Source of the DNA: 2011-GWA2-47-8b sp964361325
GTDB lineage: Bacteria > Patescibacteriota > Minisyncoccia > UBA6257 > WO2-44-18
Direction of reading: 5' to 3'
Length of the DNA stretch: 20,000 nucleotides
Assembly: GCA_964361325.1 (NCBI GenBank)
Contig: CAYHZT010000012.1
Location: forward strand, 1 to 20,000
Shown here: positions 1-6,358 of the stretch, in pieces
How the letters are laid out: every line of letters begins with the position of its first letter
Position numbering within the stretch: the stretch's first letter is position 1
Made by a program: the position numbers and the translations under genes
The notes under the pieces: model-generated
Told to the model about the DNA's origin: nothing
Databases searched by the model: none
The model's input: only the letters and a program-made list of their open reading frames with translations

Positions 1-103
1 TGCCGGCCCTAACCATGTCGCCATTCAAATTATTGCTTCTTACACGGAGGATAAGGTCATCACTACGAAACCAGAGCAAATTTTAGAGGAAGCTAATCCC
101 TAG
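1..103 (+). CDS. C-terminal fragment of an unidentified protein
   Basis: Reading from base 2, an open frame runs in from the window edge and ends at TAG (101-103), giving about 33 residues that finish ...QILEEANP. The next gene starts three bases later, so this looks like the last part of the preceding gene in the same operon. No motif is recognisable in so short a piece. Its neighbours are envelope proteins, one of them TrbC/VirB2-like, so a secretion or surface role is possible, but that is inference from position only. Confidence 0.6.
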   Translation, partial: AGPNHVAIQIIASYTEDKVITTKPEQILEEANP

Positions 104-106
104 ACT

Positions 107-490
107 ATGGACTATCAACCTAAAATTTCATTACCGGAAGCATTACTTTTAACGGCTTATATTGCCTTAACTGACATTGTCGGCTTTTTTTTGGTACTTG
201 TAGCTTTGGACGACTTTTTTATCATTGATGCACTAACATTTCCGGTAACTCAAATCTATTTTAGAATGAAAGGCGTATCAAAAGCCGGGTTGGATTTGGC
301 AATGAATATGGCGGAATGCATTCCGTATATTGGAGCCCTGCCTCTTCGAACTATCGGAGTAATTATGGTTATTTGGGCAGATCATCATCCGGAAAGCATC
401 GTCGCCCAAGCCACTCAAAAAGCTGGCCAATTAACATCAGTGAAAAATCCCAAAGGAGCGTTGGCTGCCAAAGCAGCCGCAATGAAATGA
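107..490 (+). CDS. Hypothetical polytopic membrane protein, 127 aa
   Basis: I do not recognise a family. Residues about 10-37 form a long hydrophobic stretch broken by acidic residues (LVALDDFF), and about 70-90 form a second one (CIPYIGALPLRTIGVIMVIWA), so two or more membrane segments are likely. The C-terminal 35 residues are soluble and Ala/Lys rich. The start ATG lies three bases after the previous stop, and the stop overlaps the next start as ATGA (487-490), which indicates translational coupling. It sits in an operon with an exported protein and a TrbC/VirB2-like protein, so it may be a small membrane component of the same envelope apparatus. The call as a gene is good; the function is unknown. 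Confidence 0.7.
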   Translation: MDYQPKISLPEALLLTAYIALTDIVGFFLVLVALDDFFIIDALTFPVTQIYFRMKGVSKAGLDLAMNMAECIPYIGALPLRTIGVIMVIWADHHPESIVAQATQKAGQLTSVKNPKGALAAKAAAMK

Positions 491-1236
491 CAAATTTCAA
501 AACTCAAATGTCAAATCAAGTTCAAATGACTAAATATCAAAAATTTTTGATATCTGGGTTTTGGATTTTGTTTGTCATTTGGATTTTGTCATTTGGATTT
601 TCCAACGCTTCGGCCCAGCAAGCGCCTGAATTTATACNNNNNNNNNNTTCAGACGTGTGCTCTTCCGATCTATTTATACTGACCTGGAAAGCGGCTAATT
701 ACGCTCCTTCCGGATACCAGGGCAGAGTTTTCCCGACAAGCGATACTAAGGTGGATGCCGCGTTGGAACTTATTGATGGAGGAAAATTAGCCAACCTTTC
801 CGGAGCAGAAATCCGTTGGTATGTAAACAATAATCTGCAAAAATCCGGCGCGGGGCTGAAAACTTTTACCTTTAACGCCGATGGGACGCGCGGCGACCAG
901 ACTCTACGGGTTTCGATAAATGATTATCGCGGCCTGACTTTAGAAAAAACAATAACTATACCGCTTGCCTCGCCGGAATTGGTAATAGACGGCGGACCAA
1001 ATGCGTTCCGGGCCCTCCCTTATTTTTTCAATTTTGGCGATGTCCGCAAGGCAAATTTCACCTGGTCGGCTAACGGGGCCGAAGTTGCCGGCGACCCGAA
1101 TAATCCCGATGTTTTGTTTTTAGACACGCGCAACCTCGCTCCCGGAACGGAAATTGTTCTTGAAGCCAGTATTAATAATGTTTTTCGCGCTCTGGAAACA
1201 GCGGTTGAATCAATACGATTTTATTTACCCCAATGA
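487..1236 (+). CDS. Hypothetical exported protein (interrupted by assembly gap and adapter)
   Basis: The start at 487 is chosen because it overlaps the previous stop as ATGA; in-frame ATGs at 508 and 526 are alternatives. A basic/polar N-terminus is followed by a very hydrophobic signal segment rich in Trp, Ile, Leu and Phe (about residues 19-36) and a likely signal peptidase site after Asn-Ala-Ser-Ala, so the mature protein starts near QQAPEF. The mature part is mostly beta-type and looks like two immunoglobulin-like or similar beta-sandwich domains, but no family motif is clear. Bases 638-679 are artificial (N run, adapter, duplicated 8-mer). They total 42 bases, so the frame survives; removing them gives ...APEF-ILTW... 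and about 235 aa. The stop overlaps the next start as ATGA. Probably a periplasmic or surface partner of the downstream TrbC-like protein. Confidence 0.72.
   Translation: MTNFKTQMSNQVQMTKYQKFLISGFWILFVIWILSFGFSNASAQQAPEFIXXXXSDVCSSDLFILTWKAANYAPSGYQGRVFPTSDTKVDAALELIDGGKLANLSGAEIRWYVNNNLQKSGAGLKTFTFNADGTRGDQTLRVSINDYRGLTLEKTITIPLASPELVIDGGPNAFRALPYFFNFGDVRKANFTWSANGAEVAGDPNNPDVLFLDTRNLAPGTEIVLEASINNVFRALETAVESIRFYLPQ
638..679. other. Assembly gap plus Illumina adapter remnant and duplicated 8-mer
   Basis: Ten Ns (638-647) are followed by 24 bases (648-671) ending in GACGTGTGCTCTTCCGATCT, the 3' part of the Illumina read-2 adapter. The 8-mer atttatac occurs immediately before the Ns (630-637) and again after the adapter (672-679). 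The two contig ends therefore overlap by eight bases and the true join simply drops 638-679. This is not biological sequence. Confidence 0.97.
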
Positions 1237-2069
1237 AAAAAATAATTTTTATAATCTTCGCCTTACTACTGCTTACCTCCGCGAGCGCGGCGCTTGCCCA
1301 AACAACTTTAATTGTCCCGATACCGGGAGCCCCGGGTCAAATTGCCAATCCCGGGCAATACATTAGGGCCATTTACCAGTTCAGTCTCGGCTTCGGCGGA
1401 TTGGCGGCAATGGGAATAATTGTTTTTGCCGCCATTAAAAGAATAGTTTCCGCCGGCAATGTCGCGCAGGTATCCGACGCCAACGATATGATAAAACAGG
1501 CGGTAATCGGTTTGGTTCTTCTTTTTTCGGCCTTCCTTATTTTATACACTATTAATCCAAATCTGGTTTCTTTGAAGCTCGCGACGTTAGAAAGTATTTC
1601 ACTGACCAAGGTGGCGGGAGAAAACGTCTTGGACAAAATTAACGCGCTATCTGCGCTAGTAAATCAATCAAATCAAGCAACCGGGAAGGCCACGGCCCTG
1701 CAAGTCGCCGCTGAGCAAGTTCATACGGAGGCGGTCCAGTCAGGCGATCCATTGAAGATTGCCAAAGCTAATCTTCAAAAGGCGGAGGCGGATGTGACGA
1801 CGGGCGAAGCTTTGTGGCAATTGAATAAAAACTTGGCAGATCTAGCTTTAGCTCGATATCAAGCTTTCGACACGCTAAAGGACCCCGCCGGCACAAGAGA
1901 TGATTTCCAAAAAGCCTACCAAGACGCGTCAAAACTGCAGACTGACCAACGCCAAAGACTGAAAATAGCAAAAAAAGCTCTCACTGACGCCCAATTGGAA
2001 TTAACGAGAGTGCAAGGAAACGCGATAAAACCGCTTCATGAACTAACTCCTTATGATCTAACTTTTTAA
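1233..2069 (+). CDS. TrbC/VirB2-like pilin-family membrane protein with long helical C-terminus, 278 aa
   Basis: The N-terminus is a classical signal peptide: MKK, a hydrophobic core and cleavage near AALAQ (about residue 22). Two membrane helices follow at about residues 50-67 and 86-107, separated by a short loop with Ser-Ala-Gly-Asn and Asp residues, ending in the INPNL motif. This signal-peptide-plus-two-helix layout is that of TrbC/VirB2 (type IV secretion pilin) proteins, which are widespread in CPR genomes. Unlike a simple VirB2 of about 100 residues, it continues for about 150 residues of Ala/Gln/Lys/Asp-rich sequence with heptad-like patterning, probably a coiled coil. The start overlaps the previous stop as ATGA; the next gene begins four bases after the stop. 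Family assignment is by architecture, not by a catalytic motif, so moderate confidence. Confidence 0.65.
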   Translation: MKKIIFIIFALLLLTSASAALAQTTLIVPIPGAPGQIANPGQYIRAIYQFSLGFGGLAAMGIIVFAAIKRIVSAGNVAQVSDANDMIKQAVIGLVLLFSAFLILYTINPNLVSLKLATLESISLTKVAGENVLDKINALSALVNQSNQATGKATALQVAAEQVHTEAVQSGDPLKIAKANLQKAEADVTTGEALWQLNKNLADLALARYQAFDTLKDPAGTRDDFQKAYQDASKLQTDQRQRLKIAKKALTDAQLELTRVQGNAIKPLHELTPYDLTF

Positions 2070-2073
2070 TAAT

Positions 2074-3171
2074 ATGACAAAGGGAATAAAAATTTTAATA
2101 ATAGCGCTGGGAATCGGAGCAATAGTCGGGGCCGGCTACGTTTTGTGGAAAATATTTTTATCCCAACCGTCTGAAAATATTTTAGGGGGTATTACGCAAG
2201 AGGAAGTAGAGGTAACTCATAAACTTTCCGCAATCACTAATGACCAAATTTTTGATTATTGGGTTAACAAAAAAAACGGCGAGATCTACTTCATATCCGA
2301 AAACGGCCATATCAGTAAAGTTTTGAGTAATGGAACAAGCCAGTTGATTAGCGATCAAAACATCGCCAGTTTAAGTTATATTAAACCGTCGTTTGACGGA
2401 ACTATGGCGCTGGTCGCTTTCGGCTATCCGCAAAAATTAACTTTTGCTATTTACAACGTAAACGCGAATAACTGGCAATCGCTCGCGGCCGATACCGCCG
2501 CCGCCGCTTGGGATCCAGTTTCCAATAATCGCCTCGCTTACATTAAAAACGGCACCAGCGTGAGTCGGCTGAATCTTTTAACTATTAACGATCAGAAGTC
2601 CAAAGAGGTTTTGCGCTTGTCTCAAAAAGATTTGGACTTGGATTGGATTTTGAAAGACGTGATTTACTTAAAAGAGCGGCCTTCGCGACAAATTCTCGGT
2701 TCGATCTGGTCGTATGATATCAACGCCAAAACAATAAAAACATTAATTAAAGAAGAGTCGGGATTGATGGTGAGATGGTCTCCGACCGGCAACACCGGAA
2801 TTAAATGGGCGGGCGCTCTCGCCGTCATAGATAAAAATAATACAGCATTATCAGCTATTGGTCTGCAAACAATTCCGACTAAATGCGCTTACGGATCATT
2901 GCGAATTTATTGCGCGGCCCCCACCGAACAAGTCAATATTTCCAATACGATTTTTCCCGATGAATATATGAAAAAATCCGTTCGTTTTCGAGACGACATT
3001 CATCTGATTTCACTGTTAAATTTAGGAAAACAACCGGAACTTTTAAATATTAAGATATTGGACGGCGAATCAACGATAATGCCGATAGAAGCCGAACATT
3101 TGGAAATCGTTGACGATAAATTAATCTTTTTAAACCGCTACGACAAAAACTTATATACTTTGGAGTTGTAA
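2074..3171 (+). CDS. Membrane-anchored beta-propeller-like protein, 365 aa
   Basis: Residues about 5-28 form a single N-terminal membrane anchor (ILIIALGIGAIVGAGYVLW) after a short basic start, so the rest should lie outside the membrane. The ectodomain has repeated blades: a hydrophobic strand, a turn such as NKKNGEIYFISENG or SPTGNTGIKW, and pieces of the kind WDPVSNNRLAY that are typical of TolB/WD40-like propellers. About five to six such units can be picked out by eye. No enzyme motif is visible. It is the last gene of the envelope operon and converges on khpB/jag with only three bases between the stop codons. Probably an accessory or scaffold protein of the TrbC-associated apparatus; this is inference from position. 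Confidence 0.65.
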   Translation: MTKGIKILIIALGIGAIVGAGYVLWKIFLSQPSENILGGITQEEVEVTHKLSAITNDQIFDYWVNKKNGEIYFISENGHISKVLSNGTSQLISDQNIASLSYIKPSFDGTMALVAFGYPQKLTFAIYNVNANNWQSLAADTAAAAWDPVSNNRLAYIKNGTSVSRLNLLTINDQKSKEVLRLSQKDLDLDWILKDVIYLKERPSRQILGSIWSYDINAKTIKTLIKEESGLMVRWSPTGNTGIKWAGALAVIDKNNTALSAIGLQTIPTKCAYGSLRIYCAAPTEQVNISNTIFPDEYMKKSVRFRDDIHLISLLNLGKQPELLNIKILDGESTIMPIEAEHLEIVDDKLIFLNRYDKNLYTLEL

Positions 3172-3174
3172 GAA

Positions 3175-3615
3175 TTAAACCTCCAATGGTTTAATAACTA
3201 CGTAACGCTCCGGCCCTTCGCCGAAACTTTCGCTTTTGACATCTGGCCTGGCGGAAAGCTCCACGTGAACGAGGCGACGTTCATAGGCATTCATCGCCGG
3301 TAACTTAACTTCTTGTTTAGTGATCAAAACTTTGCGAGCGGCGGCTTTGGCCAGTTCTACGATAAGATTTTCTCGCTCTTTGCGATAATTATTGACATCG
3401 ACGAAAATCGGTTCGCTAATGCCGTATTTTTTTGATAATAGATTTACGACTCTTTCCAGGTCAGAAACCAGGTAAGGCAAAAATTTTTTAATCCACTCGC
3501 CTTCGTTTGCAAAAACAGTTAATTTGCGGTTTTCCGCGTCAAATTCCACGCTCGGTTCGTTAAGCTGAAGGAGTGCGAGAAGTGTTTTGGTTTTCGATTT
3601 GAATTCTTCGTTCAT
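3175..3615 (-). CDS. khpB: KhpB/Jag-type RNA-binding protein (KH + R3H), 146 aa
   Basis: The C-terminal half carries the R3H signature: LPAMNAYERRLVHVEL contains Arg-x3-His, followed by a Phe-Gly-Glu-Gly-Pro-Glu-Arg stretch and the final VVIKP seen in Jag/KhpB proteins. The region before it (about residues 20-85) fits the preceding KH domain. The usual N-terminal Jag_N domain is absent, which explains the short length (Bacillus Jag is about 200 aa). Such proteins bind RNA, often with KhpA. The gene follows yidC and overlaps its 3' end by 56 bases, the usual rpmH-rnpA-yidC-jag order. ATG 3615 gives a sensible start; a later start would remove the overlap but cut into the KH region. Confidence 0.88.
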   Translation of the reverse strand: MNEEFKSKTKTLLALLQLNEPSVEFDAENRKLTVFANEGEWIKKFLPYLVSDLERVVNLLSKKYGISEPIFVDVNNYRKERENLIVELAKAAARKVLITKQEVKLPAMNAYERRLVHVELSARPDVKSESFGEGPERYVVIKPLEV

Positions 3616-4321
3616 TGTTTCCTGATTTTTGATTGTTTTTTAACTTCTTATTTATAAGCAACTGCTGGCCGATAGAAAAACCGGAGCTGACTAACCAATA
3701 AAGACCAATAGCCGCCGGTAGTCTAATAAGTATCAGCAAGGTTAAGATAGGCCCAACGATAGTCATACTGCGACTAATTCTAGCTGCCGGGGAGTCGGCC
3801 ATTTTGTCGGTTTTTGGCAGGCTTAATCGGCTTTGAATATACTGTAAAACAACGGCTAAAACTACAATCAATATACTGGGATTCTTCAAATCAATCAAGC
3901 CCAGGAAAGTGCTGTGTATTTGTTGAGGCGCCGTCATAAAAGGATAGAGATTAGTGAATGTTTCCGGAGTCAACCCTTTAAGAAATAGATTGTAGAGAAC
4001 AATTAAAATCGGCAATTGAACCAAGATAAGAAGAAAGCCGGAAAATGGACTAACTTTGTGCCGCCGATAAAGATCCATCAACGCCTGCGCTTGTTTTTCA
4101 CGATTTTCTTTATGATCATGCTGAATTTTTTGGACTTCCGGCTGAAGCTTCTGCATTAAAGTTTGGTTTTTAAAACTTTTATAAAAGAGCGGGTATAAAA
4201 CAGTCCGAATAATAATCGTCATAAGGATAGTCGCGATACCCAAATCTTGAAAAGTTACATAAAGAAAAACCAGCAGGTTAAATAACGGCTGGTATAAAAT
4301 TATGTTGAAAAAATTACCCAT
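3560..4321 (-). CDS. yidC: Membrane protein insertase YidC/Oxa1 family, 253 aa
   Basis: It inserts proteins into the cytoplasmic membrane, alone or with Sec. The sequence has the Oxa1 core: an N-terminal hydrophobic segment, a helix with TIIIRTVLYPLF whose Arg matches the conserved groove arginine, a charged cytoplasmic hairpin (LQPEVQKIQHDHKENREKQ), then three or so further membrane helices ending in the IGLYWLVSSGFSIGQQ motif. The large periplasmic domain of proteobacterial YidC is missing, as in Gram-positive and CPR forms. The C-terminal tail is polar and basic (Asn/Lys/Arg). The start overlaps the end of rnpA by eight bases, and the 3' end overlaps khpB by 56 bases, so the three genes are co-transcribed. 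Confidence 0.93.
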   Translation of the reverse strand: MGNFFNIILYQPLFNLLVFLYVTFQDLGIATILMTIIIRTVLYPLFYKSFKNQTLMQKLQPEVQKIQHDHKENREKQAQALMDLYRRHKVSPFSGFLLILVQLPILIVLYNLFLKGLTPETFTNLYPFMTAPQQIHSTFLGLIDLKNPSILIVVLAVVLQYIQSRLSLPKTDKMADSPAARISRSMTIVGPILTLLILIRLPAAIGLYWLVSSGFSIGQQLLINKKLKNNQKSGNNERRIQIENQNTSRTPSA

Positions 4322-4655
4322 GCAACAATTTACTTAATTCTCTAATAAATTCGGCTTTGGGCAAGCGAGCCGCCGGCGCCAAAATAGTTATCCAATAATC
4401 GTTGAGGGGAATCCCGCGCTGATTCCGCAAGAAATTATAAACCGAACGTTTCAGCCGATTGCGATCTACGGCTTTTTTGGCAGTCTTGGCGCTAACCGTA
4501 ACGCCAAAACGGCTATTGCGCGGAGCTTCAACAGACAAAGGATAAATTTTCATCAAAAAACAAGGGGTTCTGACCAGCCTACCCCGCTTACCGGCGGCTA
4601 GCCCTCTTTTTCCGGTAAACAATTGAATAGGAAGCCGAAATTTTTTAGCCAACAT
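4314..4655 (-). CDS. rnpA: Ribonuclease P protein component, 113 aa
   Basis: RnpA assists RNase P RNA in removing the 5' leader of precursor tRNAs. The family signature is clear: RFGVTVSAKTAKKAVDRNRLKR contains the basic RNR helix that contacts RNA (about residues 49-70), followed by a helix (VYNFLRNQ) and the WITILAP strand. The N-terminus, normally near KRL..F..v...G, carries an extra basic Gly/Lys/Arg-rich stretch. Its start codon shares one base with the rpmH stop (TAATG), so it is translationally coupled to L34. Length is normal for the family. Confidence 0.94.
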   Translation of the reverse strand: MLAKKFRLPIQLFTGKRGLAAGKRGRLVRTPCFLMKIYPLSVEAPRNSRFGVTVSAKTAKKAVDRNRLKRSVYNFLRNQRGIPLNDYWITILAPAARLPKAEFIRELSKLLHG

Positions 4656-4789
4656 TAAGGGGTGAGCTTGTGGCGGCCCTTATTGCGCCGCTTTTTCAAC
4701 ACTCTTCGCCCTCCGTGGGTCCGGCTACGCTTGATAAAACCGTGAGAGCGAGCCCTTTTTCTCTTTTTTGGTTGATAAGTTCTCGACAT
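4655..4789 (-). CDS. rpmH: Large ribosomal subunit protein bL34, 44 aa
   Basis: The complement of 4655-4789 encodes 44 residues starting MSRTYQPKKRKRARSHGF and ending RRNKGRHKLTP, an unmistakable bL34 with the conserved TYQP start, the HGF motif and a very basic body. bL34 is a structural protein of the 50S subunit. The position upstream of rnpA and divergent from dnaA is the textbook arrangement. The stop TAA shares its last base with the rnpA start ATG. There is no clear Shine-Dalgarno sequence before the start. Confidence 0.97.
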   Translation of the reverse strand: MSRTYQPKKRKRARSHGFIKRSRTHGGRRVLKKRRNKGRHKLTP

Positions 4790-4809
4790 ACTGTATAATT
4801 TATATAAGT

Positions 4810-4838
4810 TTTATAACATATGCACAGGTAATACACAA
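4810..4838 (-). promoter_or_regulatory. Predicted promoter of rpmH-rnpA-yidC-khpB
   Basis: On the minus strand, TTGTGT (complement of 4833-4838), a 17-base spacer and TATAAA (complement of 4810-4815) form a sigma-70-like promoter. Transcription would begin near 4803, leaving a leader of about 14 bases before the rpmH ATG. The -35 overlaps a DnaA-box-like site on the other strand. Confidence 0.5.
4818..4837 (+). promoter_or_regulatory. Two DnaA-box-like 9-mers between rpmH and dnaA
   Basis: ATATGCACA (4818-4826) and TAATACACA (4829-4837) each differ from the TTATNCACA DnaA-box consensus at one position. Their starts are 11 bases apart, about one helical turn, so bound proteins would face the same side. 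They overlap the rpmH promoter and lie upstream of the dnaA promoter, consistent with DnaA autoregulation or an origin sub-region. AT-rich DNA (tattaaaaaatattgatt) follows. Confidence 0.45.
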
Positions 4839-4856
4839 GTTATTAAAAAATATTGA

Positions 4857-4884
4857 TTGACCGTTAACAAAATAATTATAAAAT
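4857..4884 (+). promoter_or_regulatory. Predicted dnaA promoter (leaderless)
   Basis: TTGACC (4857-4862), a 16-base spacer and TAAAAT (4879-4884), overlapping TATAAA at 4877-4882. The -10 ends six bases before the GTG start of dnaA, so the transcript would start at or next to the initiation codon. No Shine-Dalgarno sequence precedes the GTG. Confidence 0.55.
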
Positions 4885-4890
4885 ACTAAA

Positions 4891-6255
4891 GTGGACTTAA
4901 AAGAATTGTGGCAAACGGCGCTAAACGAAATAGAATTGCAAGTTTCCAGGCCGAATTTTCTAACCTGGTTTAAAAACAGCCAATTATTGGATAAAAAAGA
5001 AGGTGCCGCTCTGATCGGTCTTCCTAATAATTTTGCCAAAGAATGGGTTGAGACTAAATACCAAAAAACTGTTCTGGGCATACTTCGTAATTTAGATAAT
5101 TCAACCAAGAAAATCAGTTTTGTTGTTCATAACAATCCTAACGCGGTCGTCAAACTGCCGGAATCAAAAATAAAAAAATCTATACTATCCGATCAGCTCT
5201 CTTTTCCGGAACTTAAAGTTGATCCAGAAACTAATTTAAATTCCCGCTACACGTTTGCCAATTTCGTTCTCGGGTCTTCCAATGAAATGGCGTATTCCGC
5301 GGCTCAAGCGGTTATTAAAGAACTCGGCCGAAAATATAATCCGCTTTTTTTTCACGGAGGAGTCGGCGTGGGTAAGACTCATTTAATTCAAGCGATTGGC
5401 AACGAAATAAAAAGTCTTTATCAGAACCGTGTAAAAATAAGATATGTTCCTTCGGAAAAGTTTACCAACGAAGTGATTGCGGCAATGCGAGCCAAGAGAA
5501 TGGAAACAATAAAAGAAAAGTACCGGTTGATAGACGTCTTAATAATCGATGATATTCAGTTTATCGGAGGGAAAACCAGAACCGAAGAAGAGTTTTTCCA
5601 TACCTTTAACGCTTTATATGAGAATAATAAACAAATAATTATTTCCTCAGACCGACCGCCGCGTTTTATTCCGACTTTAGAGGAGCGATTACGCTCCCGG
5701 TTTGAGGGTGGAATGCTTTGCGATTTCGGCCATCCTGATTATGAACTGCGAGTCGCTGTTTTAAGAGCAAAAGCCCAGGAAAAAGGCATAGAATTGTCTA
5801 AAGAAGTGATTGATTTGGTCGCGGACCGGGTTAAAAAGAATCTGCGGGAATTAGAGGGGGTTTTGAATCGGATAATTTTTTATCAACAGACGAAAAATCA
5901 GGAGATAAGCGTGAAAGCGGCGGAATCTATTATAAGCGAGATTGTTCAGGAACCGGTTCAGCAAAACGTGAATTATACGCAAATAGTGAAGGCGGTGGCG
6001 GATTTCTTTGAAATTCCGTCAAACGATATAATAGGACGCGGCCGGAAGAAAGAAATCGTAGAACCCCGGCAGATAGCTATGTATCTTTTACGTGACGTTT
6101 TGAATCTTTCGTTTCCTTTTATTGGGGATAAGATGGGGAAACGCGATCACACTACCGCAATATACGCTTATGAAAAAATCGCAAAAGAAGTGAATAAAAA
6201 CCCGACTCTTAATAATAAAGTTTTATTGATTAAGGAAAAATTAACAAAAGGTTAA
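4891..6255 (+). CDS. dnaA: Chromosomal replication initiator protein DnaA, 454 aa
   Basis: DnaA binds oriC boxes as an ATP-dependent oligomer, melts the origin and loads the helicase. All four domains are visible: domain I (residues 1-80, LWQTALNEIE...FLTWF), a short linker, the AAA+ domain with Walker A GGVGVGKT (about 156-163), Walker B LIIDDIQF (D220, D221), sensor SSDRPP, and the C-terminal DNA-binding domain with the signature GDKMGKRDHTTAIYA (about 412-425). The start is GTG at 4891, since no upstream in-frame start fits and domain I begins directly. It is divergent from rpmH and followed by dnaN after 103 bases, the classical order. Length is normal. Confidence 0.98.
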   Translation: MDLKELWQTALNEIELQVSRPNFLTWFKNSQLLDKKEGAALIGLPNNFAKEWVETKYQKTVLGILRNLDNSTKKISFVVHNNPNAVVKLPESKIKKSILSDQLSFPELKVDPETNLNSRYTFANFVLGSSNEMAYSAAQAVIKELGRKYNPLFFHGGVGVGKTHLIQAIGNEIKSLYQNRVKIRYVPSEKFTNEVIAAMRAKRMETIKEKYRLIDVLIIDDIQFIGGKTRTEEEFFHTFNALYENNKQIIISSDRPPRFIPTLEERLRSRFEGGMLCDFGHPDYELRVAVLRAKAQEKGIELSKEVIDLVADRVKKNLRELEGVLNRIIFYQQTKNQEISVKAAESIISEIVQEPVQQNVNYTQIVKAVADFFEIPSNDIIGRGRKKEIVEPRQIAMYLLRDVLNLSFPFIGDKMGKRDHTTAIYAYEKIAKEVNKNPTLNNKVLLIKEKLTKG

Positions 6256-6282
6256 CAGGTTATAAATAAAATATAGTATAAT
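6252..6282 (+). promoter_or_regulatory. Possible dnaN promoter
   Basis: TATAAT at 6277-6282 is a perfect -10. The best -35 is TTAACA at 6252-6257 with a long 19-base spacer. The leader would be about 70 bases and would run through the DnaA-box and trinucleotide region, so initiation events at the origin could influence dnaN expression. Read-through from dnaA is equally possible. Confidence 0.4.
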
Positions 6283-6358
6283 TTACTACGATCCTTGCTA
6301 CGAAATTATCACTTATCAACATATTCACAATTACTATTACTAACTACTAGTTATCATA
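6256..6358 (+). other. oriC: Candidate origin of replication element between dnaA and dnaN
   Basis: The 103-base AT-rich gap holds TTATCAACA (6313-6321, one mismatch to the DnaA box TTATCCACA) and ATATTCACA (6321-6329, one mismatch to TTATNCACA). Directly after them comes a trinucleotide run TTA-CTA-TTA-CTA (6331-6342), then CTA-CTA (6344-6349). This fits the complement of the DnaA-trio element (3'-[G/A]A[T/A]-5') that lies beside DnaA boxes in the Bacillus subtilis unwinding region, which is also in the dnaA-dnaN gap. Assignment as oriC is inference from motif order and location. Confidence 0.5.
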
